Shown here in pieces: positions 10,721 through 22,813 of a DNA stretch of 64,000 nt. Every line of letters starts with the position of its first letter. Position 1 is the stretch's first letter. The notes under the pieces were generated by a model. It was not told the origin of the DNA, made no database searches, and saw only the letters and a program-made list of their open reading frames with translations. The DNA lies in assembly GCF_964204645.1 (NCBI RefSeq), contig NC_134032.1, positions 9,542,275-9,606,274 on the forward strand, read 5' to 3'. The position numbers were made by a program, and so were the translations under genes. This DNA is from Tubulanus polymorphus. Lineage: Eukaryota; Nemertea; Palaeonemertea; Tubulaniformes; Tubulanidae.

Positions 10721-13700
10721 TTAATCATGCCATTCCATTCCCATGGTCAAGGTCATGAAACTGTAGACATCAGTGAGTTCTTCGATCTGAAAAAAATAAC
10801 AGAGACTATTCTGAATGATTTAAACTCAAGCCTAAATCCTTGCACTTCCACTAGTCCAAATTTCTGAAAGACTAAATCTTAAACCTAAAATGTATACATA
10901 GTTTAGTCGTAAATTCTAAATGACTAAACCTAAGCCCGAATAGTGACACTAAACATTAGTCTCTCATTCCAAATGACTTAACTTATGCCTAAATCACCAC
11001 ACTAAATGACTAAATCAAAGCTTTAATTGTGGCACTTCCATTACTTTAAAGATCATTCTTATTCAAATTGTGACTTGTGGTAGTGCAGTGATTTAAGCAT
11101 AAGTTAAGACATTTGGAATGAGAGACAAGTCACGAATTCATTCTAAATGACTATATCAAAGCTTTAATCGTGGCACCTCCGTTACTTCAAAGATTCTTAA
11201 TCACTTTTTAGTTCAAAATCCTACATTTGAGCCGAAATCATATCCAATTCATCCGAATAATGTCTACAAATGTTTTACTCCCAGGGCAAAACTCATAAAA
11301 GCCTGCTTAGCTAGGTTGGTAATTGTCTTCTAATGCACTAGTAGCTAAGGTTTGGTAAACTTTCATGAATTCGGCACCTGGGACAGTCTGCTTTTAAGAA
11401 ATCAATCATACCAATTTTGCCGTTGGTTTTCCAAATCCGTGCCCTGATTTGGTGTCGACTCGAATCATCAGCGGGTTTGTCTGCAAAGTAAAGAAAACCC
11501 TTCAGAAATATTTCAAAATCAAGTATGGCAAAACCAAGGACCCACAGTTCCATGGAAGTGGATTAACGTTTGACAATGGAACCGTAATGTCGTTTATTTA
11601 TTTCCTATATCTAGTAGATGACATACGTGCAATTAAGGCTACACATTAAGAATTGTTTAATCAGTTATTTCTAGAAAAGACTAATAGATGGCAGAAATCT
11701 GTATCTATTGTTAATATCATTATCATTTTCTTCATCGAGATGATTAATTACAAGCTTTTAATTGGAAAATCTATCTATAAGGGATGACTAAGGCTTAGAC
11801 TGTGGAACTTTATCGCTACCCACAAGCGCACTGGTGGATCCTCAATTGCGACAGTAGCGTCATTTGGCAGTTCCGAATTAAGCGAACGACTGACTTCACA
11901 CAAGCGCTCCTTTGTAGAACAATTGCCCCAGTAGCAAACAGGGACCCCAATACGTAATACCGGTACTTCAATAGTTACATATTAACACCCTTCCATAACG
12001 GGGTATTATCTGTTTACCTGTTTCTCCACGCCGGACATCACGTGGTGCAACTGCGCCATGTATTTCAGGGAATGTAGGGGAACGACGCGGTCGTCGTGGT
12101 CAGCCGTCAACAACAATACGGCTGGATACTGATTGTCACCCGCGGGTACTGCGATATTGTGAATCGGGGAATATCTAGAAAAAGATGGAAACATTTTTTC
12201 AAATGCACGACAACATCTCATAGCTGATCCTTCTTATTCAGTGTTGCATTTGCATGCTGATTGGCTGGCTTTGTGACCAACTCATTCCTTACAATACTGG
12301 AAACCAGGAATGATGTTCTATAATGGCGATTCACTCACTGTACTATTGAGTGTATAAAGTCTACAAGTTTACAGCGTTCCTTACTTGATGAGGGTTTCGA
12401 ATTCTTCTGGTTTTTCCGAACAGCCGTACTCCGTGGTCCACGCGTGACCAATTGTAAACTTGTGGAATCTCAACATATCCATGACTCTGAAAAGTTAAAC
12501 AGCAGGGTTCATAGTGATAACGTATAAGCCTACAGTCAAATTAAGCACTTTAAGCTTAACGTACATCGACAAAGCGACTGGAGACAACTAGTTGCTAGTG
12601 AGCGAGTACCCTGCGCACATCGAAAATCTAATGAAAGCCAGCAACTGCGAGGCCCTTGCCGGTCGTTAGGTCCATAGCGCATAATCGACAGCAACTGAGA
12701 TGTGTTATCAAGCAAATATTCTTGAGGGCATCTACAGCAACAGGACAAATTGCTTTGTTTTAGTCAGTTGAGGCATGTGTTGTTGATTATGGAGCGTGCA
12801 CCTCGTGCACCTCGGCGGATATGCCTGCGACTTGAGTGCAACCAGTTGCTCGAAAGTAGAACATGAGCCACTGGCTGGAACTGGAGATAGATGGACGCTA
12901 ACCAGTCGTAAGCTAGCGTACATCGACAAATTGGAGCAACTGATTGTATCCAGCCAGTTCCTCTCATGCGCCGGAAACTGCCCGGCAACTAGTTGTCTCC
13001 AATCGCAGTTTCGATGTACACTAGGCTTTAAGCACACTTTCATAATTCAATTAAGCATTGTTGGATGCAACTAACCCAAACCCAGCAATATGAAAATGCT
13101 CAGCAATCCTACTTTCGAGCGATCCCACTCACTGAAGTTAAGAACTTTGAAAGGCCCTTTTAGACGAATCTCACAATTCAGCGCTTTTAAACCCTTAATG
13201 AACTATGACCCCTTTAAACAAAAACTAATTAGCAGTAGCTAGTCCAGGCGATTATTGAACCAAGTGCGCAAAAAAGTTAATTAACCCACCCTTTGAGTGT
13301 TTTATAGGTCCCAGGATTCCTTTGTTACCATGGCAATGATGGCTAAATTTACCCAAGCCATACTTGAGAAATCCAGTTTTTCTACATTTCAGGCATTCGT
13401 AACGTTGCTTAATTTTTACACGAAATAGCGTTTATGAGTGTTTTTCCTGAAAATTCTGATTAATTTTAATGTACCGTTGCCATGGTAAGCACAGGGAGGT
13501 TGATTTTTTTGGTATTCAGTGTTTTCAATAAGAATTCGACAGGGCCCTTTGAAAAACAGGTCCCTTCGTCAGGAGGGTCCCATAATTTGCTGCAGGCAAA
13601 GAATATTAGGCCAAAGGCCTGCATCCCATACAGGTGTGCCAGTCAGTCAGCAAACCGGTTGAAGCCAGTCTATGGGGGGGGGGGCGTTCCCTCATCCCTA

Positions 13701-16700
13701 GAAGCTTTTGCGGTTTTCTTGTGAATCCCGAGACGCATTATAGGGTATTTCACTCACAGTTTAAGTCCAGGGGAGACTTGGGCAAACCTTTTGTTGAAGA
13801 ATAGAAAATAAACAATGAATTTCTTATGATATTTCTTGCCATTTATACATAGAATAACATCTCAATTTCTAATCCTTCAAAATCTGAATCATTGAGGGAA
13901 AAACAGTATTGATGCATAATTATCACATAAGCAATTGGTTATGTTTTAGTGATTGTAATATAACAAATGCAGCTAATTAACTTATTGATCCACTATGTGT
14001 CACCGGAACCGAGCACTAATCACAAAGTAAATCATTTTGATTGCTACAATTATTTGTAAGTAAATTCATTTCAATATTCGACACTACTTCATTAGCCGTT
14101 GATAATTCGCAAAGTGTAGACCACATCTATAGACACATGAGCTGACAGGTGAGGTCACATGAATGACGAAGTAGAGAAAACCCTAGCTCGGACGCTATAG
14201 CAGAGATCAAAGGTGACGTTTTCATTTCATGTCCCTTCGTTTTAGAGCCTATGGTTGAAAAATTTGAAAAAGAGCAAATAGATCCGATGAAAGAAATAAA
14301 GATAACTCATTCGTGAACATGTGACAGTTATTCGAAAACGGTGCGTAGTTTCTCTTGCTGTATTGGTACATTTTCCCGAATTCGCAGACTTCGTGGACAC
14401 TACGCGAACTAGTGCCGCTCACTCCGGATATAAATAACGATTGAAATCCTGTTGGCCGCCAAGTAATTTTGCAACCGGGTGATTTCCCCGAACGACTATG
14501 ATGAAATCCTTCTTTACCCCATTCGAAGATGTAATCTTTGTACTTAATCAAGCTATGATACGGCGAGTATTGCCTAACTCGTGGTACAGAAGATATCGCC
14601 ACGCTATCGGCAGTCCTTGATCGTAACACGCAATGTAAACTTTGGAATCATATTTCAAATTGCGTGCGGAGTTCGGCGACAGCAACATGCGATGACACTA
14701 ACAGTACGAGAATCACCATTTTAAGTACCAATTTCAATACCATTTTCAAAATTGTTTAAATTTCTATTTGAAATCACTGGCTATTAGTCATAAAGTAAAC
14801 AGCACTGCCTGAATGTACGTCTTATATGGGAACCATTAGCTTATCAAGTATTCGCTCTTTAAGTTGAGAAGATAAAACTGAAAATAGATTACCGTCACAA
14901 GACTTCACCCGATAAACAAGAGTGTTTCTTAGAATTTTCGCGATAAACAACTGCTAGCATTTCACTGAAGAGTTTTTTTTTCGTCAATGTACAATCATGG
15001 TCAATGAAGATGGATTGTACACTATTTATCTTGGTGCACAAAGGGAGAGACGTAAATCTCGAGAACAAGCATCTGAACGAACATTTCGGGACTGGGTAGA
15101 TTTCAAAGTGTATACACAACTCTAGTAGTGAGATTCAGACCGGCCCTCAGGCCTTGGGAGAGGGTTTGGCTAAGCTGTTTGAAAGTACGCAAGAGTGTGT
15201 AGTCTTAAGGAAGTTGTTCGATGAAAAAACCCGTTCACTTCATATGAGCCTAGAAACCCCATACTCCTACGACTATAAGGGGAACATTTAAATTTTTGAA
15301 GAATAATAGCAGGGGGGAGTTCTGAGGGTTCTGGAGGAATATCGTCGAGCTGTGTCTGTGCCCCTTGGAGATGCCCCTAAATCCATGGATTTGATGTAAA
15401 AGTGTCCTCGCTTGGAATGATTTGGCGTAGTAAATACCCCCGAAAACCACAAGTTTGCTGTTAAGCCCTTTTTTGCCATGATTTGACATAGAAATTGCCA
15501 GCCCTCCCTCATAATAGTGAGTGCCCTTATACAATTCTGAACCTCCTCGAGATAGAGCCCTGGATCCACACCTGAATAGGGACCAGTTTCCTAAATGTGG
15601 GGTCAAAATAGGGCTTTCATCTACTCACCCGACATGTGCTATTCCGCACCCGTACAGTTCCGGTCTCTGATTGAGGCACGCACCGACTAACAGCCCGCCG
15701 TTCGATCCACCCTCTATTGCTAACCTGTGAAAAAAAACAACATTTCAACCATATGAGAAAATATATAACACCAAGGGTTTATTGTACTTTAAGGGTCAGG
15801 TTTTCCAATACGGCACAATATGGTAGACTATTCAGGGTCCCTACTACAGATCAGTCATTACAATGCTGAATATAAGGAGTTTTCGAGGATGACACTTACT
15901 TTTTAGGCTGCGTGTATTTATGATCGATCAGATATTGAGCCGCCGCGTGAAAATCATCGAATACGTTCTGCTTGTTCGCGATCATACCCGCCTTATGCCA
16001 GTCCTCGCCATATTCGCTGAAATGTCGATTTAAAGAATAATTGCAACTTTTTCAACTGCGTCTCCCAAACTCTCCACTTAGGGCACTAATCGGGACTTCT
16101 CTAAGAATACGCTTACCCTCCGCCGCGAATGTTCGCGATGCAGGCGATTCCGCCGAGGTGTTGCACGAACGTGATTCGCGACACGGAAAAGTACGGCGAT
16201 ATCGGAATCGTGAAACCTCCGTATCCGTACAGAACAGTCGGATGAGAGCCGTCTAGCGCGATTCCCTGTAATAAGGTAGAAAAGTTAATTTATCTTTGAA
16301 AAATATTTTTTTCGTCTCAAAATTGCTGTCAGTTATTTCATGCCCCTACCCTGTTTAATCTACCCGGCCTAAATATTTTTTCACCCGACGAACCTTTCTG
16401 TGGATGATGAACATCGGTATCTTCGTTCCGTCCTTGCTCGGATAGAAAACCTGCTTAACTTCGAACAACGACGTGTCCAACCCGGATACCTTAATCTCAC
16501 GGAAAACCTGAATTAGAAAATGAGTCTCCCTATGACGTTATAAATTCGAAACTAAAATAGGCAGCTGCCTCGATGACATCACTTGCAGCACGCCTAGGGA
16601 CAATTCCAGAAAATGGGGCTGTCTAAATAACATCACCCTATCACATCATCAAATTAATCTTATAGACACATCCTGAAATGACAGCTGCCACTATCAATCC

Positions 16701-19700
16701 CCCTACGATATCATCAAATTACCCGATAGACACTTGCAGAAAGATGGCTGCCTCAATCAATCCTCCTAAAATATCATCAAATTACCCTGCTAGACACTTT
16801 CAGAGAAAAGATGTTTGCATCTTTACAACCCTTCCAGAAAAGATAGGTTCTTCCATAAATCCCCCTCTCCTGTTTTCATCCAATCTACGATAAATGGATT
16901 GAAATACGTCTTAGATATCAACTACCGTGGGTTTAAGTTCCGGCTGTGTGAGGTCACAGTTAAAGATGATTCCGGGTGTGAGGAATGATTTGAACTGATA
17001 GAACAACTGAGTGTCCTTGCGTCTGCCCGAGTATCCCATGATACTGCCGATATCCAACGGAAATTCCATCTGGCGTGTACCGCTTTCTAAACTGTACAAA
17101 TACAACACATTCTGAAAATGGAGAAAATATCACTCAATATTCATTAAAAGCCCTATGACATCATCAATTTACCGCGTAAACCCTTTCAATTCAGAAAACA
17201 TGACTGCCTCCATCAATCCACCTATGACATAGTTAGATTACATGAAACACTTCCAGAAGAGATCGCTAACTTCATAAATCTCCCCATGACATCATCAAAT
17301 CATCCCTATGACATCATCAAATTACCGCTAGACATTTCTTGAGAAGAGGCTCCCTTCATAAATACCCCTATGACACTGTCGATTTACCACATAAACCCTT
17401 TGAGGAGACATGGCTGCTTCCATCAATCATCTTACGACATCGTCAAATCAACCCAATATACCGGTTGATTCTATAAACCCCCTATGGCATCATCAAATAA
17501 AACACTCAATGGGTTTCGAAAAACAAACCTTGACGTCGTGCAGGTAACACAAAACTAGTTTGTTCTCGTTGACGCAAGCAGCCCATTCTAATACATCCTT
17601 CTCGTGTTGATCCACCAGGGTGATCCACTGTTCCTACAGAAAACAAAATCATCGATGTAGAAAGAAGTACACTAATATGTGAATAGACTGATGTTATCTT
17701 AACCCTCAACTCAACTGAGCAACTGGTCATATTTTACGTCTCTTCTTTTTAATGAACTAAATTAGATGGGCTTAGCCTGGCATTATCTTTAAGCCTCTAC
17801 CTTCTAGATGATTGAAAATGAGCATAATCTGAAGAGTCGACTCTGGGACTCAACTAAGATAAGCAAAAAGACTGGTCTTATCTTCAGTCTTTGCTTTCTA
17901 AGGTGACAAAAAGAGGCTTTGACTGGTGTCTCAAAATACGGATTGAGCAAAAATTAGCTTAGCCTGGTCTTATCTTTAGGCTCAACTTTTATCTTGACTC
18001 AGGAACCTTAATTTACAGCTCAGAGTGCGTACCATATCGTGATTGCTGAAGTCGATGTTGATGAGTTTATAGCGTGGAGCGTTGTGGTTTGTTTTGAAAG
18101 TGAAAACGGTTCCGTTGTTCGTAACGTAGTCGTATTCGGCGTCGAAATTATCGACGATCTTCACCAGCGGTAGAATACCTGAAATACAAACGCACATTTA
18201 ATACTGTGTAGGTACGTATTATTTAATTAGCGATAGAGGGAGAAGGCAATTGGGAGGAGCAGGTGAAAGAGAGGGAAAGTCAAGAAGGACAGAAAGAGGT
18301 AGAGAGAGTAGATAGGAGGGACAAGGGATTTTTGAACCAGTAACCTAGTTACAATACAAAAAGAACTTTTTTCTATAAGCACCTAGGATACTGGGGCCAA
18401 AAAACTTTTGTGTCAGGTCCCTGTGTTGAGAGGGGCTGGTGAAAGAGAGGGATGGACAGGAAGGGCAGGGAGAGACATAGGAGGGGAGGTAGGAGGAAAT
18501 AGAGAAGGCAGTTGAGGAGCTGGTTAGAGGGAGACACAGGAAGGTCAGGAAGAGAAGTAGAGAGAAGAAATGGAGGAGAGAAAGGAGAGGGGAGGATCTA
18601 CGATATCGTGAAATTCTATACAATCAAATTCAATCAGATACTGACCTTCGATTCCGTTCGGTAAAGCTTCAAGGTCGGTGTAGTAGAGTCTGTTAACGGG
18701 GTCGCAACCTTTACGTATCAGAATCAGTAAATACCTGCCGCAATCGCTGACCTCGGCACCTCTGAGTGAGTGATGGTTGGAGGGGAGAGAAAATAGAGTT
18801 AGAACTAACGTTTTCACATTCATTGCTGCCAGGTTTCTTACTTGCTACGATGAGTTATCTCGTAGTTGAAGATAGAGCTATTACATAGTCAGCCAGTGTT
18901 CAAAATTGACCAATGAACATTGAGAATGAAGCAGAGTTCGTTCATATGGCCAGCCAATCAGGAACTGTGTTTCATTTGCCAGAGAGCAAACATCAAAAGT
19001 GATTAACAAGGATCAGCTATGAGATAACTCATAGTGGCAATGATGGTGGAACTAAAATATGAGATAACTTGTAGTGGTAATGGTGGTGGAACTGGAACTA
19101 CGAGGTAACTCATAGTGGCAATGATGGTGGAACTGGAACTATGAGATAACTCGTAGTGGCAATGATGGTGGAACTAAAATATGAGATAACTTGTAGTGGT
19201 AATGGTGGTGGAACTGGAACTACGAGTTAACTTGTAGTCGACATTGTTATAACCATCAAGTCAGCCATTTTTACGGAACGATCATTACTCACATCATCCA
19301 TTTCGGATGGTCGGGGAATTCAGCGCACAGTACGTCGTCCGTCTGCTCGGTTCCGAGGCGATGGTAGTACAGCTTCTGATTCAAATTACTGGCCGTATCC
19401 CGACCGTGAGCCTCGCCGTGTTCCTCCGGGTAACTCTACAACGAACAACAATTTAACCCTTTTATTGCTAATCCCTAACCTAATGGACTATTTTAAAATA
19501 GATGATACGCCTCCATAAATCCCCCTTTCCTTGTTTGTTGTTTTTTGGTGTTACGTCACTTGGATCTCGGTTTCCCAAGACTATAACCCTATTGGATTAT
19601 ACATTTAACCTCACGACGGGACGGCCTATGAAGTGTTGCCCGCACACTGTTAACAGCCAGTAGGACTCGAACCCACTTTGTCACTCAGCACTGATAGTGG

Positions 19701-22700
19701 ATGCAATAGCATCTCGCCTTATCTCACTGAGCTACTACGGCTGCTATGATATTATCCAATTCAGAAACCCTTCCAAAAAGATGGCTGCCTTCATAAACCC
19801 TCCTAATCATCCAGTCTATAGACCCTATGACAATATCCAAGACTCGTTCAACAAGGATGGCGGCCTCCAAAGATCCGGTTCCATAAAAATAATCAATCCT
19901 TTAATCCAGCAATCACATTGTCTAATCAACCCTAAAGCTTTACATAAACCTTGGCTGCTTTTATTAACTCCCTATGACACATCATCAAATTACTGCATAG
20001 AGACCCTCTTTCTATCATAGACTACCGCAAGTAACCCTCCATCAGATACTACTTCCTTGATGGCAAAATGTTGATTACTTACATTATAGAAGATGCCTTT
20101 ATGATCGTGCGTCCAGGCGAGACTGGTGAATTTCACCCTCGTTATAACATCCGCTAAATCTTCGCCGGTCGAAACACTTCGGAACTGTGGAGAAAACAAC
20201 CATCAAATACATACTGTAATTACATAATACAGTCTGACGATGCGGATGCAAGAATATTTCCAGTCTTATTTCAAAGCATTTTTCCAAATCATATAAAAGA
20301 ATTATATCGTCTTTGCCAAGTAATTTTGTTGTCTTTTTCCACATATTTCCATGACTTTTTCAAATTAGACCTTTTCTAAAAGCAGTTTTTTTTCAAGCAT
20401 TTCCAGATATTTTTCAAAACACTTTCAAGATGTTTTCTGAGTATTTTGAAAGGTCTTTTTCCATTATGAGAAACTAAAGGTTTCTTTTAAGTATCGTGAA
20501 AAATTTTTAGGAAAGTTTCATGGAAAATTCTCAAATAATTTTTTACAAACCTTCACGGAGACCCAATCTGAACCCTTTTCGCTGAAACAATACGCGAATA
20601 TTTCGCCATCCTCCGAGAATTCGCACGTTCTCAAAGCCGTCGTTCCGTCGTCGGATAACAAGTTCGGGTCGAGGAAAACTCGCGGCTCCCCGTCCAACGA
20701 GTCCTGTACGTACAAAACGCTAGAAACAGAGACATTTTTTCAAAAACTTCATTCTCGCTAAAATCAAAGAAAACTTTTCATTCATTTCCGAATTTTGTTC
20801 TTACCTCTGATTTTGAAGGCCCGAGTTGTGGTAGTAGAAATAATGCGAACCCCTCTTGAACGGACAGCCGTACTTTGGGAAATCCCATTTCTCCGTAATT
20901 CTGCGGAAATGATTTCAAGCATTTAATGGAAAATGGCTGAATCCATAAATCCCCCTATGATATCATTGAATTTCCCCATTACTGACACACATCCATGGAA
21001 GATGGCTGCCTTCAATCGTAAAATACCCTACGACTATTAATCTTCAGTTTACCCCCATCAAATGGCTCGACATATCCCCCTACAACATCATTACATCAGA
21101 TTTAACCCTTTCAGTGCATCTACACCGCAGTGCGGTGTATGAATCGGTGATGGATTTTGCTAGTACACCGCACTGCGGTGTATTGATGCAATTAGTAATT
21201 AATTATCATCTCTCTTGAAAAATGGCAGCACCTGTCAAACATAGTGAAATACTAGTAACTAACGATTCATCGCGCCGCGGTGTAGATGCACTATAGTGGT
21301 ATTCCCGTTAATGAACACACTAGAGTGGAATTTCTCAAAATATTCAAATTATCTCCAGCACTATAAGGTATCAATTAGTCAGCACTGAAAGGGTTAAGCA
21401 ACCGTTCAACTCACTTGTTCTGAATTTTATCGCGAATTTCGCACGATTTCAAGAACGGCATTGAGATGTCATTTTGAGCGTCGACAAACTTCTTCGTTTC
21501 ATCGGCGTCCGGATCTTCCAACCATCGGTACGGGTCACTGATCTGTGAAAAGAGGAGAAATTCCCGATTGCTGGGCCGTCGGAACGGGGGCGGCAGGGGC
21601 GGCCACAGCCGTCCAACTTTATTGCTGAGCTAAAAATATTTTTTCAAATGTTCTCTCCTCTCGTAATGAATATCATGATTTTCATAACCAGATTCACTCA
21701 GAATCAATCTCAGAGCTTGAGAAAATAAAAAAGAAATTGGGGGGGGTCAGATCATCAATACAAACAATAGCCGCCCCACTGAAATTTCCCTTCCGACGGC
21801 CCTGGATTGCCACGATGACATTACTGCGGTAAACTCTCAAACGCTGACCGAATGGAAAAAGAATTATTTATTTTCGCTAGGGTTTGAACGAAGGTCCGAG
21901 TAGATTTTAAGGGTAAGGGAAAATTTCAGGGTTAGGGTTAGCTTGAGGGCTTAAGTAACTTCTAGTGTCATGGACATGTTCTAGAAGGTTACTCAAGCAT
22001 CAGGAGCTGGATTAAAAAAACCTTGATGCATCAGTATCAATGACCTATTCACTTTGTCTCATATTATGATATTTAACTTGATATTCCTCGCTCAGAATTT
22101 CGCCGATTCTTTTCGTTCCTGCTTTCTCTCAAGCTGTTTTGTCAGCCTTTTTTGTGTGATTTCTGCATGGGGAGCAGTTTTGTTCGTCACAACAGGCAGC
22201 AGCCACATCTTTCATCTGTACATCTATCCAACCCTTTTAAATTATCTGCAACCCCTACCAGAGTGGATGTCAATATGCTGATAACTGCTTTGAAATATAT
22301 CAGGAAATGGATATTAGGAGGACCCCATATATCATATAACAATAAAATCATTTTATTGGGTTTAGGGTTAGGGTTTCGATAGGGTTAGTGTCAAGAGTAT
22401 GAGAGGAGGGTCAAGAGGGTTCCGTTTCACAACTAGGGTTAGGGTAAGGTGAGGCTATATGTAGTTAAAACATTCGGGTGGTTTTCAGCAAGCTCGGTGG
22501 TCTAGTGGGGAGACGCTGCGCTTGTAATTTACTGGCCCAGGTTTGAGTCTCGCTCTACTTTCTCTCTGTTCTCCATACTACCTTCGCGCACCTCTCTGCG
22601 CATGCGCGGAGTAAATCAGCCAATTAGAGACAATATCCGGCAAAATATCATTCAGAAGTCGGAGACCGGATCTGGCTAAATAACTACACAGCCTAAATTT

Positions 22701-22813
22701 AAATTTAAATTTCATTTTCGGTTTTGAGATTTTTGGAAAGGTTTTACCTTTTTGCCGTGGTAGTCTTCGACCACAGTCTCATCTCTACGGGCGCTCGGGT
22801 AAACTATTTTCAT
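10721..22813 (-). CDS. PREP: Prolyl endopeptidase (prolyl oligopeptidase, S9A), 18 coding exons
   Basis: A cytosolic serine peptidase that cleaves short peptides after proline. Exons, in order: 22748-22813, 21415-21542, 20805-20900, 20551-20719, 20083-20184, 19293-19435, 18646-18761, 18033-18178, 17529-17633, 16926-17111, 16394-16507, 16117-16265, 15900-16016, 15629-15724, 12385-12486, 12018-12174, 11412-11480, 10721-10786. All junctions are GT-AG and keep phase; the total is 2127 nt, 708 residues, against about 710 for the vertebrate enzyme. The N-terminus has [11 protein letters not shown] and DPYRWLEDP; the middle exons form the beta-propeller; the catalytic Ser is S553 in GGSNGG, Asp D640 in DHDDRVVP and His H678 in SGHGFGKP. 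The start is the Met of [12 protein letters not shown], which matches the family N-terminus; the open frame upstream of it is not family-like. Introns are full of repeats. Confidence 0.96.
11600..11710. repeat. TAGATGGCG-bounded dispersed repeat, copy in peptidase intron
   Basis: Begins CTAGTAGATGACATACGTGC and ends CTAATAGATGGC, matching the copies at 9325, 9758 and (inverted) 3135. It is just upstream of exon 17 of the peptidase gene. Confidence 0.5.
12541..13043. mobile_element. Foldback/MITE-like element in peptidase intron
   Basis: An inverted pair of about 55 bp bounds this 0.5-kb segment: ACGTACATCGACAAAGCGAC followed by GACAACTAGTTGC on the left, GCAACTAGTTGTCTCC followed by TCGATGTACA on the right. 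A third copy of the arm (GCGTACATCGACAAATTGGA) lies inside near 12916. The open frames on both strands here are by-products. Confidence 0.55.
14249..14753 (-). pseudogene. Unidentified secreted-protein-like ORF nested in a peptidase intron, probably broken
   Basis: The minus-strand frame 14249-14629 has no Met start of its own but looks protein-like, with [18 protein letters not shown] and [16 protein letters not shown]. The His near the start and the NC pair near the end recall the His/Cys arrangement of LRAT- and NlpC-type domains, but that is a weak guess. Just upstream, a Met at 14753 opens a signal-peptide-like frame ([18 protein letters not shown]) that stops at TGA after 31 codons in another frame. 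The two could be exons, or one gene with a frameshift. No homologue recognised. Confidence 0.3.
16678..16890. repeat. 63-66-bp intronic tandem repeat
   Basis: Two to three units of the form GCTGCCTCAATCAATCC, then ATATCATCAAATTACCC, then TAGACACTTTCAGA, then AAAGATG follow one another in the intron between exons 10 and 11 of the peptidase gene. Related units occur in introns at about 17140-17500, 19490-20010 and 20930-21100. Confidence 0.65.
17140..17500. repeat. Same intronic repeat family, diverged array
   Basis: Five or so decayed units with CCTATGACATCATCAAATTA and GACTGCCTCCATCAATCC cores lie between exons 9 and 10 of the peptidase gene. Confidence 0.55.
18886..19245. repeat. Minisatellite in peptidase intron
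   Basis: From about 19020 a unit of 50-60 bp repeats several times: ATGAGATAACTCGTAGTGG or a close form, followed by CAATGATGGTGGAACT and sometimes GGAACTAC. A purine-rich (GGGAGGA-type) tract lies further along, between exons 7 and 8 of the same gene, at about 18240-18590. Confidence 0.65.
19545..19741 (-). mobile_element. tRNA-derived SINE, copy in peptidase intron
   Basis: Read on the minus strand it starts with a tRNA head: A-box TAGCTCAGTGAGATAAGG and B-box GGGTTCGAGTCCT, followed by a body with CATAGGCCGTCCCGTCGTGA and CCAATAGGGTTATAGTCTTG. A second copy with the same order lies at 25925-26165 on the plus strand. No coding capacity; such elements depend on a LINE for movement. Confidence 0.75.
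21102..21397. mobile_element. TTAA-flanked MITE with internal palindromes
   Basis: Ends are TTAACCCTTTCAGTGC and GCACTGAAAGGGTTAA, each with the TTAA site typical of piggyBac-type insertion. Inside, ACACCGCAGTGCGGTGT and its near copy ACACCGCACTGCGGTGT are self-complementary. 296 bp, non-coding, in the intron between exons 2 and 3 of the peptidase gene. Confidence 0.7.
22488..22556 (+). repeat. tRNA-like SINE head
   Basis: AGCTCGGTGGTCTAGTGGGG resembles an A-box/D-arm, and CCCAGGTTTGAGTCTCG a B-box/T-arm. It is followed by a pyrimidine-rich tail. No clear acceptor stem, so probably a repeat head and not a tRNA gene. Confidence 0.45.

Noticed and set aside
13326-13480. Possible mini-MITE bounded by TTACCATGGCAA and TTGCCATGGTAA
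   Set aside because: The shared ends are only 12 bp and the core of each is itself palindromic, so chance pairing is likely.
22350-22460. Interstitial telomeric repeat (TTAGGG)
   Set aside because: Only two or three adjacent TTAGGG units, scattered; not more than expected from small-scale repeats.
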